NCBI GenBank assembly: GCA_030068145.1
Contig: JAPJBO010000264.1
Location: 124,001 to 188,000 of the forward strand
Length of the DNA: 64,000 nt
Origin: Diplonema papillatum
Lineage: Eukaryota; Euglenozoa; Diplonemea; Diplonemida; Diplonemidae
Direction: 5' to 3'
The translations under genes were made by a program, and so were the position numbers. The notes beneath the pieces were generated by a model. It had not been told where the DNA came from and ran no database searches. It saw nothing but the letters and a program-made list of their open reading frames with translations. Positions 1 to 9,106 of this stretch are shown piece by piece. Numbering within the stretch: position 1 is the first letter of the stretch; each line of letters opens with the position of its first letter.

Positions 1-630
1 TTGATAGACCAGGCAAACCTCGGTGATCACCTCGGACTTCTTCTGAAATAGATATGCAATCACCTTGGTAATAGGTCGGCACGTGATGTACCTTGACCTT
101 TCAGGAGCAGACCTATTATTCACGCTCAGCGTACGGAAGCCCTGTTGCCTCAGGTGGTCCTGTGATTGACCTCACGAGAATCTAGTCTTGGGTTCACCTC
201 GATGTAATTACAGCAGGGGCAGGCCTATGATTTACGCTCGCCCTGTGGGAAGCCTTGTTACCGAGGTGGTCTCGCGATCCCGGGGTAGCGTAGTCTTGCA
301 CTTACTTCTGATAAGGTAGTCGTGCGGCGGTCCTTCTGAAAACTAGCCTCGGGAAAATACCTGCGGCTTACACGTTCTTCTGTTCCCCCTCTCCCCTTCC
401 CTCACCTTGCCTTAAAACCCCTGCTTCTCCCCGGTTCTATGACAGAGGCCGGCTGCCCAGACCCTACCTTTTCCCGGCCGTTCAATCCGAACCGGTTCTT
501 TAGCACTGGTACTCGTTCTCTCCGACGAAACGGCTGGCACCTGGTAGACCCCCGTTTCCTTGGGAGTCTCGCTCTCTGTACCTACGAAGAACAACGTGAT
601 AAAAAGCGACAAGCATTTCCATGCAGTTCC
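1..630. other. Non-genic flank, no gene recognised
   Basis: No ORF here looks coding. Positions about 75-180 and 205-290 form an imperfect direct repeat: both have a segment like cctattattcacgctc/cctatgatttacgctcg followed by a shared 'gaagcc.tgtt' segment and 'gaggtggtc' or 'caggtggtc'. I see nothing else. Confidence 0.4.
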
Positions 631-874
631 GACGGTCGAGAAATGTCCTGGATAGAGGTACCCTATGGCTTTCCTAGAAAAGCGGGGTAGCTCGCTAGAG
701 AGCTACCTTTGAGAAGTTCAAATTTTCCAAACCTCTAGACTCGGAAAATGACACCACCAAGACGTCGAAGAATTCGCGCGAGCCTCCTGTGGCTTTATGC
801 TTCGAAGCACATATATACCCCCTCGAGAAAGTTGATCACACAAAACGAAATAAAAAGAAGAGGGGAGAATCAGC
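630..874 (+). repeat. Upstream flank of the TatD-fusion gene, copy 1
   Basis: This block of about 240 bp (beginning near 'gcagttccgacgg' and ending 'gaggggagaatcagc' just before an ATG) recurs at about 1355-1560 and 3905-4165. In the third place it lies directly before the intact TatD-Mut7-C gene, so it is probably that gene's promoter and 5' leader. Here it precedes a broken gene copy. Differences between copies are mostly point changes. Its promoter role is inferred only from position. Confidence 0.55.
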
Positions 875-1228
875 ATGGACAACGACGGAGCGGAGAGCGA
901 CGACCCTTTGAAAATGATGCTGCAGCAAAGGGTGCCGATGATCGACAGCGGGGCGAACATCAACACGCTCAAGCTGACGAACGCGCAGGTAGCCGCGATG
1001 CTCGTCCGCGCGAAGCTCGCCGGCGTCGATGCCGTCCTGCTGCTCGGGATCGCGTTCGAAACGACCACCAGCTGCCTCCGCCTCGCCACGAGCCAGTGGG
1101 CCGCCGACACCGGCGTCGCGGTCTACTTCACGGCCGGGCTGCACCCGTGCTTCGCGAAGTTCTGGAGCGACGACACCACTTCCTCTCTCACAAACGTCCT
1201 GTCCCACGAGCGCTGCGTTGCTGTACGC
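875..1228 (+). pseudogene. TatD N-terminal fragment, broken copy 1
   Basis: From the ATG at 875 the translation matches the first ~117 residues of the intact fusion gene at 4166: an MIDSGANIN metal-site strand, a LLGIAFETTTSCLRLA helix, and TAGLHPCFAKFW. Homology stops after LSHERCVAV, just before the essential GECGID motif, and the frame runs on into unrelated sequence to a stop near 1465. It therefore lacks the rest of TatD and the whole Mut7-C region. The break falls at the same point as in the other broken copy at 3449, so both probably derive from one rearranged ancestor. Expression as a short chimeric protein cannot be excluded. Confidence 0.7.
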
Positions 1229-1564
1229 AGGCCCACCCTCCTTATAGACCGTGATAGACGACGTATACAGCTCCAGGCACACACTGCTGGGGGGGTAGGA
1301 AGGGACCACATAAACCGTGGTGTACTGTTCACCGGGATAAAAAGCGACAAGCATTTCCATGCAGTTCCGACGGACCCTATGGCTTTCCTAGAAAATCTGG
1401 GCAGCGATAGAGAGTTAAATATGAGAAGGTTCAAATTTACTGAGCTCTCTAGACTCGGAAAATGACACCGCCAAGACGTAGAAGAATTCACACGAGCCTC
1501 CTGTGGCATTATGTTTACAAACACACAATAACACCTCCTCGAGAAAAGTTGATCACACGAAACG
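1229..1564 (+). repeat. Shared breakpoint sequence plus second upstream-flank copy
   Basis: After the break in the TatD fragment comes about 125 bp (with 'cctccttatagac' and 'agctccaggcacacactgctg') that is also found after the second broken copy, near 3797-3900. It is followed by the conserved upstream flank again (about 1355-1560). Here that flank leads into a 609-bp repeat, not into a gene. Confidence 0.55.
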
Positions 1565-2644
1565 AATTGTTTGTGCGTGCCGGTTGATCGTTTTCCCACT
1601 TGTATTTACCCTGTGTGTATTCAGGTAAGGAATTCTGATCAACCACCAAAACACGCTGCCTACGTCTTTTTAGCCTGCACAATACATTGAAGGGCAACCC
1701 ACAAGATTGTTAGTACTAAAAAGACAGGCGCTTCGTTTTGTTTGTGCGTGCCGGCCCTTTGCGTATTTGATGTTGTTTCCATCACGCCGGGTAGGAAGGA
1801 CACGGACGAACCTCGCCGCGGCCAGTCACCTCATTCTGGATCGACTCTGTCGAACTATGAGGTCCCATGGGGCGACGTTGAGTTTTCAGAACGCATATTG
1901 ACCGACCGTGGTGTTCTGAACCTTGGTCGTTTTGGCCAAACGGAACCGCTAGATTGCTGCGGTGCTCGAGCCGCTTCAGGCTCAGGGTGTCTCTGAACCC
2001 TACGGCCGACAGCTTTGGCCGCAACCAGCTTAGGGTGTTCTGAACCCTTCGAGCCGACAGATTTGGTCGCTGGAGGCTCCGGGTGTTCTGAACCCTTTGA
2101 GCTAGACAGCTAGTGGGTGTACCCTACCCAGCAAGGTTTTGGGGAGCCTGCGGGTCTGCCGCACTTACCCAAATTTTGTTTGTGCGTGCCGGTTGATCGT
2201 TTTCCCACTTGTATTTACCCTGTGTGTATTCAGGTAAGGAATTCTGATCAACCACCAAAACACGCTGCCTACGTCTTTTTAGCCTGCACAATACATTGAA
2301 GGGCAACCCACAAGATTGTTAGTACTAAAAAGACAGGCGCTTCGTTTTGTTTGTGCGTGCCGGCCCTTTGCGTATTTGATGTTGTTTCCATCACGCCGGG
2401 TAGGAAGGACACGGACGAACCTCGCCGCGGCCAGTCACCTCATTCTGGATCGACTCTGTCGAACTATGAGGTCCCATGGGGCGACGTTGAGTTTTCAGAA
2501 CCCATATTGACCGACCGTGGTGTTCTGAACCTTGGTCGTTTTGGCCAAACGGAACCGCTAGATTGCTGCGGTGCTCAAGCCGCTACAGGCTCAGGGTGTC
2601 TCTGAACCCTACGGCCGACAGCTTTGGCCGCAACCAGCTTAGGG

Positions 2645-3129
2645 CAGCGTTTTAAAATACGTAGAAAACGTTTTCCCTCAGAAAACGTTTTCCGTATTTT
2701 AACGGCGGGCCCGTTAAAAAACGCTTAGAAAACGTTACAGTGAAATGCGCGTTTCCCTTACCTGTACACCCGTTCCAATAGGAAGGACACACGGTACAAC
2801 GGGAAAAGGAAAAAGATGGCGAAACGATCGCACGAAACCATTGTCTGGCAGGGCGTGGAGGTGAAAACCGAAGGGAAGAGCATGAAGGCAGTGAAGTGCC
2901 TCTTCTGCGAGCACGAGTTTTCTGGAAGTGCATCTCGATTGCGTGAGCACTTCCTCACCGGAGGAAGCGTGAAGCGATGCGTACCAAAAGAGGCGTGAAA
3001 TAGGTGAACAAGAGTAGAACCACGTCGTTACCACGAACGTTTTCCCTTAAAAAACGTTTTCCTTTAGAAAACGTTTTCCGTATTTTAAGAATCGATTTCC
3101 TTAAAAAACGCCGTTTTCTAACAACGCTG
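2645..3129. mobile_element. 485-bp hAT-type DNA transposon
   Basis: The element begins CAGCGTTTTA and ends AACAACGCTG, so the termini are short inverted repeats of the hAT type (CAGxG...). It is flanked by an exact 8-bp direct repeat, gcttaggg, at 2637-2644 and 3130-3137, the length hAT transposases produce. The parallel repeat unit near 2037 keeps the uninterrupted site ('agcttagggtgttctgaacc'), a paralogous empty site proving insertion. Both subterminal regions are rich in 'gaaaacgttttcc' palindromes, plausible transposase-binding sites. It encodes only a BED finger, so it depends on a transposase from elsewhere. Confidence 0.88.
2816..2998 (+). CDS. Stand-alone BED-type zinc finger protein (60 aa)
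   Basis: A short ORF lies wholly inside the hAT-type element. It starts MAKRSHETIVWQG and carries the BED pattern: VKCLFC (first Cys pair), a SRLREHF helix with His, then GGSVKRC as the last ligand position. BED fingers form the DNA-binding N-terminus of hAT transposases, where they are usually fused to a catalytic domain of several hundred residues. Here the catalytic part is absent and the ORF closes with its own stop, all inside 485 bp. It could be a truncated transposase exon, or a retained DNA-binding peptide that competes with or directs a full transposase. The function is inferred. Confidence 0.6.
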   Translation: MAKRSHETIVWQGVEVKTEGKSMKAVKCLFCEHEFSGSASRLREHFLTGGSVKRCVPKEA

Positions 3130-3448
3130 GCTTAGGGTGTTCTGAACCCTTCGAGCCGACAGATTTGGTCGCTGGAGGCTCCGGGTGTTCTGAACCCTTT
3201 GAGCTAGACAGCTAGTGGGTGTACCCTACCCAGTAAGGTTTTGGGGAGCCTGCGGGTCTGCCGCACTTGCCCAAATTTTGTTTGTGCGTGCCGGTTGATC
3301 GTTTTCCCACTTGTATTTACCCTGTGTGTATTCAGGTAAGGAATTCTGATCAACCACCAAAACACGCTGCCTACGTCTTTTTAGCCTGCACAATACATTG
3401 AAGGGCAACCCACAAGATTGTTAGTACTAAAAAGAGGGGAGAATCAGC

Positions 3449-3797
3449 ATGGACAACGACGGAGCGGAGAGCGACGACCCTTTGAAAATGATGCGGCAAC
3501 AAAGGGTGCCGATGATCGACAGCGGGCGAACATCAACACGCTCAAGCTGACGAACGCGCAGGTAGCCGCGATGCTCGTCCGCGCGAAGCTCGCCGGCGTC
3601 GATGCCGTCCTGCTGCTCGGGATCACGTTCGAAACGACCACCAGCTGCCTCCGCCTCGCCACGAGCCAGTGGGCCGCCGACACCGGCGTCGCGGTCTACT
3701 TCACGGCCGGGCTGCACCCGTGCTTCGCGAAGTTCTGGAGCGACGACACCGCTTCCTTCCTCACGAACGCCCTGTCCCACGAGCGCTGCGTTGCTGT
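3449..3797 (+). pseudogene. TatD N-terminal fragment, broken copy 2 (frameshifted)
   Basis: This is a near-identical second copy of the first exon start (ATG at 3449, MDNDGAESDDPLK). One G is missing in the 'gacagcgg(g)gcgaac' stretch near 3524, shifting the frame at the first metal-binding strand. Homology then continues through TAGLHPCFAKFW and stops at LSHERCVAV, exactly as in the copy at 875. It is joined on the left to a partial 609-bp repeat at 'actaaaaaga|ggggagaat'. It is clearly dead as a TatD enzyme. Confidence 0.75.
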
Positions 3798-4165
3798 ACG
3801 CAGGCTCACCCTCCTTATAGACGACGAATACAGCTCCAGGCACACACTGCTGAGGGATAGGAAGCGTCCTCATAAACCGTCATATAGCACCGGCAGGCAT
3901 TTCAATGCAGTTCCGACGGTAGAGAGAAGTGTCCTGGACAGAGGTACCCTATAGCTTTCCCAGAAAATCTGTGCAGCGATAGAGAGTTAAATATGAGAAG
4001 GTTCAAATTTACTGAGCTCTCTAGACTCGGAAAATGACACCGCCAAGACGTAGAATACTTCACACGAGCCTCCTGTGGCATTATGTTTACAAACACACAA
4101 TAACACCTCCTCCGAGAAAAGTTGATCACACACAACGAAACAAAAAAAAAGAGGGGAGAATCAGC
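3798..4165 (+). promoter_or_regulatory. Breakpoint sequence and upstream flank of the intact fusion gene
   Basis: The region repeats the breakpoint segment (about 3797-3900) and the conserved flank (about 3905-4165). The flank is retained before all complete or partial gene starts (630-874 and here), so the promoter and 5' leader of the TatD fusion probably lie in it. A frame also opens at ATG 4034, but homology among copies supports ATG 4166 as the protein start. No core promoter motif was recognised. Confidence 0.45.
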
Positions 4166-7069
4166 ATGGACAACGACGGAGCGGAGAGCGACGACCCTTT
4201 GAAAGTGATGCGGCAGCAAAGGGTGCCGATGATCGACAGCGGGGCGAACATCAACACGCTCAAGCTGACGAACGCGCAGGTAGCCGCGATGCTCGTCCGC
4301 GCGAAGCTCGCCGGCGTCGATGCCGTCCTGCTGCTCGGGATCACGTTCGAAACGACCACCAGCTGCCTCCGCCTCGCCACGAGCCAGTGGGCCGCCGACA
4401 CCGGCGTCGCGGTCTACTTCACGGCCGGGCTGCACCCGTGCTTCGCGAAGTTCTGGAGCGACGACACCGCTTCCTTCCTCACGAACGCCCTGTCCCACGA
4501 GCGCTGCGTGGCAGTCGGAGAGTGCGGCATAGATACCTTCGTCGCACCGAGCGAGGCGCAGCCCGGCAGCCCGGTCGACGTACAGGCCTGGGTGTTCCGC
4601 CGGCAGCTGCAGCTAGCGAGGCACGTCGGCCTGCCGGTGGTCGTCCACGAAAGAGGTCCCGGCGCGCAGGATGTAGTGCTCGCATGCCTGCGAGAGGAGG
4701 GATTCCCGGCCGCGAGAACCGTCGTGCACTGCGTGACGCGGGCTAGCGTCGGTGCCCTCGCCGTATACCTGCGGGGAGGCCACTACGTCTCCTTCTCCGG
4801 CGCGGTCTGCCAGCCGGAAAAGGGCCTCCCCCTGCGCGAGATGCTGCGGGAGGTCGCTCGGCACCCGGATCTCTCCGGTTTGCTGGCCGACCGCCTGCTC
4901 GTCGAAACCGACGCGCCGTTCTTCGGCCTCGCGCACGCGATCGACGGCTCGGCACCGTGGAGCAAGCACCCGCAGACCCCCGCAGATCCAGACCCAGAAG
5001 CGGCGGAGGGGGGGACCGCGGGCACGTTCGAGGACGTGCTCGAAACGGTCGCCCGGCTGAAAAAAAGCGAGCCTGCCGGGCTGCCGTGCACGCTCGCAGC
5101 ACTGGCGGCGTGCTTGGGAACCCCGTACCCGGCGCTGGCGCGCCGGGTTCACGCGAACACGGTGCGGTTCTTCGCCCTGCAGGACCGCTGCGTCTACCGG
5201 CCGCCGGAGGGATCGCAGTCGCACAAGCAAGCCGAATCCTCGCAGGGGCGCCCTGCCGAGGGAGGTGCACGGGGCGCCGGCGTAAATTCCGGCGCCGCGC
5301 CTCCAGGGGAAGGCCGCCGCGCCGGGGGCCGCCGGGACCGCCAGCCGCCCCCGGCTGCAACCGGCGGCCCCGGTAAGGCGCGGGGGCACGGTGACCCGCC
5401 TAAGCACTCGGCCCCCGGCGAATCTGCCTCGAATCGGCCGGTGCCCTCATCGGATTCTGGCGACTTGCAAGCAGCTGAAAGCACCTGCCCCCGAAAGGTG
5501 CGGTTGCACAACACGCTCAAGCACACTGCCGTCCCTGAATCCGCCCCGAAGGGTGGACGGACGAGCACTGCGGGCGCCTCCTCAGCTACCGAGGAAGAAC
5601 AAGACAGCGGGAACCCGGAACGGGCAACCGTGCGAGATATTGCCCCCTCAGCTGCCGAGGGAGTGCTAGGCAGCAGGAACTCGGAGTTGTCACCCGAACG
5701 GACAACCGCGCGAAAGACCACCTCCTCAGCTGCCGAGGACGCACCCGACAGCGGAAACCCGGAGTTTTCGCCCGGACGGGCATCCGATGGAAGGGCCGCC
5801 CTTTCTTGCCCAGCGGGTGGCGGAACACCCGCTGCAACGGGCGCGTCCGCAGCTCCCGGCGGAGAACAGGTCAAATCGGAATTGTCACCCGAACCGGCAC
5901 CCGCGCCAAAGGCCGCCTCCTCACTGGCTGCCGAGGACGCACACGACAGCGGGAACCCGGAGGTGTCGCCCGTACGGGCATCCAATGAAAGGGCCGCCCT
6001 TTCTTGCCGAACGGGTGGCCGAGCACCCGCTGCAACGGGCGCGTCCGCAGCTCCCGACGGGGAACAGGACGAATCGGAATCGTCGCCTGAACGGGCATCC
6101 GATGGAGGGACCGCCGTTTCGAGGCCAATGGGTGGCCGGACACCCCCGGAGCTTCCGCGGGACGCTGCTTGCCGCGGGGAGGGCGTCGCGGCGGGCGGTG
6201 TAGTCAAACCGGCGGCGGGGCGGCAGGGCGAGGTGCGTTTCATGCTGCCCGGCGTGCTCGCGAAGCTGTGCAAGAAGATGCGCGGGATCGGCCTCGACGC
6301 GGAGCTGTCGCCGCACAACCGGCTCGCCGACATCGTGAAGCGCGCGGAGGAGGACGACCGCGTGCTGCTGGTCCGCCACGCGAAGCCGCTGATCCAGCTG
6401 CTGACGGGCAAACCGGGGCACCCGCTGCGGTGGCTGCGGCTGGACTCGGACCAGTTCGCGCAGCAGATCCGGCAGGTCCTCGGCCACTTCGCCATCCAGC
6501 GAACGGAGAGCGACCTGCAAAAGCGCTGTACGCGGTGCAACGGGAGCCAGTGGCTCCTGCAGACCCGCGACGCGGTGCGGGACGAGATCAACGAGTCGAC
6601 GTACCGAACGCACGACCAGTTCTGGCGGTGCGCCCTGTGCAACAAGGTCACGTGGGAGGGCTGCATGTACCAAAAGACCCTCGAGCACTTCCGCGACCTG
6701 GCCAACCCCGACTCCGCTCGGCCCGCCGACGCGGGCGCCGATGCCGGCGGGACGAGCGACAACGACAGCAACAACGAAGCCGCCGGGGGGGCACCGCCTT
6801 CGGGCAGAAAAACACCCGGCGCCCGCTTGGCGGGCAAGCCGTCGGCGGCGCCGGGCCCGGCCCGCGAGGCTGAGGCGGACGATGCGGAAGACTCGTGCGA
6901 GAGGAAGCGGGGCGAGGTGCACGTCCTCATCCGGCACGAGCAGCACGGGATCGTCCTGATGGAGTCGCGATGGCGCACCGAGTACGTGTGGGTCATCCCC
7001 CGGTGCAACGTCGTCGAGCAGCTCGCGAACCATGCTCCACAGCAAGCGTTCGAGATCTTTGGACTTCAG
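4166..7069 (+). CDS. TatD nuclease - Mut7-C RNase fusion, copy A (first exon)
   Basis: About 968 codons from ATG 4166 to a CAG|GTGTG splice donor. Residues ~20-345 are a TatD-family metal-dependent nuclease: MIDSGANIN, TAGLHPCF, AVGECGID, VVVHERGPGAQD, VVHCVT and LLVETDAPFFGLAH match the family's metal and active-site motifs in order. Residues ~345-690 are low-complexity, with ~60-residue imperfect repeats (SSAAEDxxDSGNPExSP). Residues ~691-845 are a Mut7-C RNase domain (VLAKLCKKMRGIGLD, a QIRQVL helix) with its zinc ribbon, RCTRCNGSQW and WRCALCNKVTWEG. A conserved tail follows (GEVHVLIRH, VIPRCNVVEQLA). Without splicing the frame runs through a (CA)n array to 7363, giving polyhistidine-threonine, which argues that the donor is used. 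TatD enzymes are 3'-5' exonucleases/DNases; Mut7-C is predicted RNA-binding or nucleolytic. The downstream exons of this copy are not identified. Confidence 0.75.
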
Positions 7070-7075
7070 GTGTGC
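7070..7075 (+). other. Splice donor, copy A
   Basis: The sequence CAG|GTGTGC interrupts the frame in phase 0 at the point where copies A and B stop aligning. Copy B has CAG|GTGTGT at the equivalent place (19830), also phase 0. That match at a homologous position is the evidence for a real donor. Confidence 0.6.
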
Positions 7076-7106
7076 GTCCGGAACGAAAATAAAAGCACAG
7101 CCCGCT

Positions 7107-7828
<722 letters not shown>

Positions 7829-7870
7829 GGGGAAAACCATAACGCACTCAACACATACTCAAACGGTAAA

Positions 7871-9106
7871 ATGACTACGAACAACCTCCACGCGGTCCCC
7901 CTGGGGCCCGAGGGAATACCCTCGGGCAGCGAAAGGTTCGAAGCCGAAGTGCGTGTGGTGCACCTACCCGAAACCCGTGCATACACTCTGCGTCTTGAGA
8001 CGTTGAAGGGGCGGGTAGGTGCGTACGAGCGCCTGGTCGAGCAGCTTGGGTGGGCTGGGGCCAGAGTGCGGATCAAGAAGGGAGTCGCGCACATCGAGGC
8101 GACGGAGCCACCACCAGTTGCCAAGGTGCGCGTTGGCGAGGAGGAAGGCGAAATCGTCGACGTCGAGGCGCGCGACCGGGCCCGGCAAGAGGCGCACCGA
8201 CAGGAGCGCATCCAGCGAACCCGCCAAGAGCTGGACAGCCTCGCCGCTGCAGGACCGCCGAAACGCCTGCCGGACAACGGGGCCCCCAGGGGACCCACGT
8301 ACTCCAAGCCCGAGTTCCTCGCCGAGTTCGGGAAGAAGAAGGGGGAAGACGAGTGGCGCTGGGCGCTCAAAGCGCATGAAGAAGTGCGGAAGAGGCAGCT
8401 GACGAGACTGCGGGAGCAGCTGAAGGAGCTGTCCCCGACGGACGACGCGGAGATGCGAGAAGAGAGGCGCGAGCAGGGGAACCAGGACGAGACGGCAGCG
8501 GCCTGGGAAGCCTGGGCGCAGCAGCAGAGCAGGCAGCGAGAGGCCTGGCAGAAGGAGCGAACTGCCGCGCGAGAGGCTTGGGAGGGCGCGTTCGAAAAGC
8601 GCTTCCGAAGCTGGGCTGACGCCCAGACGCAGATAGCCACCAAGCGCGAAGACAACGCCTACACGCGCCAGATAGGGTGGATGGCGGAGACGGAGCAGAA
8701 GCTGGACCGTATTACGCAGGAGATGTGCGCCAGAATCGACTCAGCGCTTGGGAGAATTGCACAGGTCGCACAGCAATCTGCCGCCGCAGGCGTGCCCGCG
8801 CGGACAGACGAGCCCGTACCTGCAATCCAACCGACTCCACCCCCTGCCGAGCCGCCGGTACCTTTAGCCGAAAACGCCGCGCAGGAGCCCCTCCCGGCCC
8901 AGCCCCTCACCACAGCTTCCAAGAAAGGGAAGAAAGCTAAGAAGGAGGCTGACGAAAAGGAGCTGGCCGAGCAGTTGAAGCAGCTCAACGAAGCTACAAA
9001 GAGACCGGTCGCCGGAAAGGCGAAGGGCGGGAAAGGCGGGGGTAAGCAGCAGCTCCTGACTGACATGGTGTCAACCAACCGCTACAGCCCCATCGATAAA
9101 AAGTAG
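7871..9106 (+). CDS. LINE ORF1-like protein (411 aa)
   Basis: The frame starts at ATG 7871, 44 nt after the CA array. The middle (~residues 90-290) is highly charged and alpha-helical with many Glu/Arg/Lys/Gln heptads, which suggests a coiled coil. A Pro-rich stretch follows (~residues 305-350), then a Lys/Gly-rich basic tail (KKGKKAKKEADEKE, KAKGGKGGGKQ) that would bind nucleic acid. No zinc knuckle or RRM is visible. LINE ORF1 proteins are usually trimeric RNA-binding chaperones; that role is inferred from position and composition. The frame ends in TAG at 9104-9106, and the next codons continue open in the same frame into the enzyme ORF. Confidence 0.7.
   Translation: MTTNNLHAVPLGPEGIPSGSERFEAEVRVVHLPETRAYTLRLETLKGRVGAYERLVEQLGWAGARVRIKKGVAHIEATEPPPVAKVRVGEEEGEIVDVEARDRARQEAHRQERIQRTRQELDSLAAAGPPKRLPDNGAPRGPTYSKPEFLAEFGKKKGEDEWRWALKAHEEVRKRQLTRLREQLKELSPTDDAEMREERREQGNQDETAAAWEAWAQQQSRQREAWQKERTAAREAWEGAFEKRFRSWADAQTQIATKREDNAYTRQIGWMAETEQKLDRITQEMCARIDSALGRIAQVAQQSAAAGVPARTDEPVPAIQPTPPPAEPPVPLAENAAQEPLPAQPLTTASKKGKKAKKEADEKELAEQLKQLNEATKRPVAGKAKGGKGGGKQQLLTDMVSTNRYSPIDKK

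Larger units (their letters stand above)
1565..3432. repeat. Tandem ~609-bp repeat, two copies plus a partial third
   Basis: Unit 1 spans about 1569-2177 and unit 2 starts about 2178. Matching landmarks (such as 'tttgtgcgtgccggttgatcg') are 609 bp apart and the units are nearly identical. Unit 2 is interrupted by a hAT-type insertion (2645-3129 plus an 8-bp duplication). A partial third unit (about 3288-3432) joins directly to the second broken TatD copy. Diverged single copies lie reversed near 35.50-35.66 kb and 60.25-60.44 kb. No protein domain was recognised in it. Confidence 0.75.

Noticed and set aside
4034-4165. Upstream start (ATG 4034) for copy A
   Set aside because: The extension is not conserved as protein in the other copies, where it lies in the non-coding flank; ATG 4166 matches the homologous starts at 875 and 3449.
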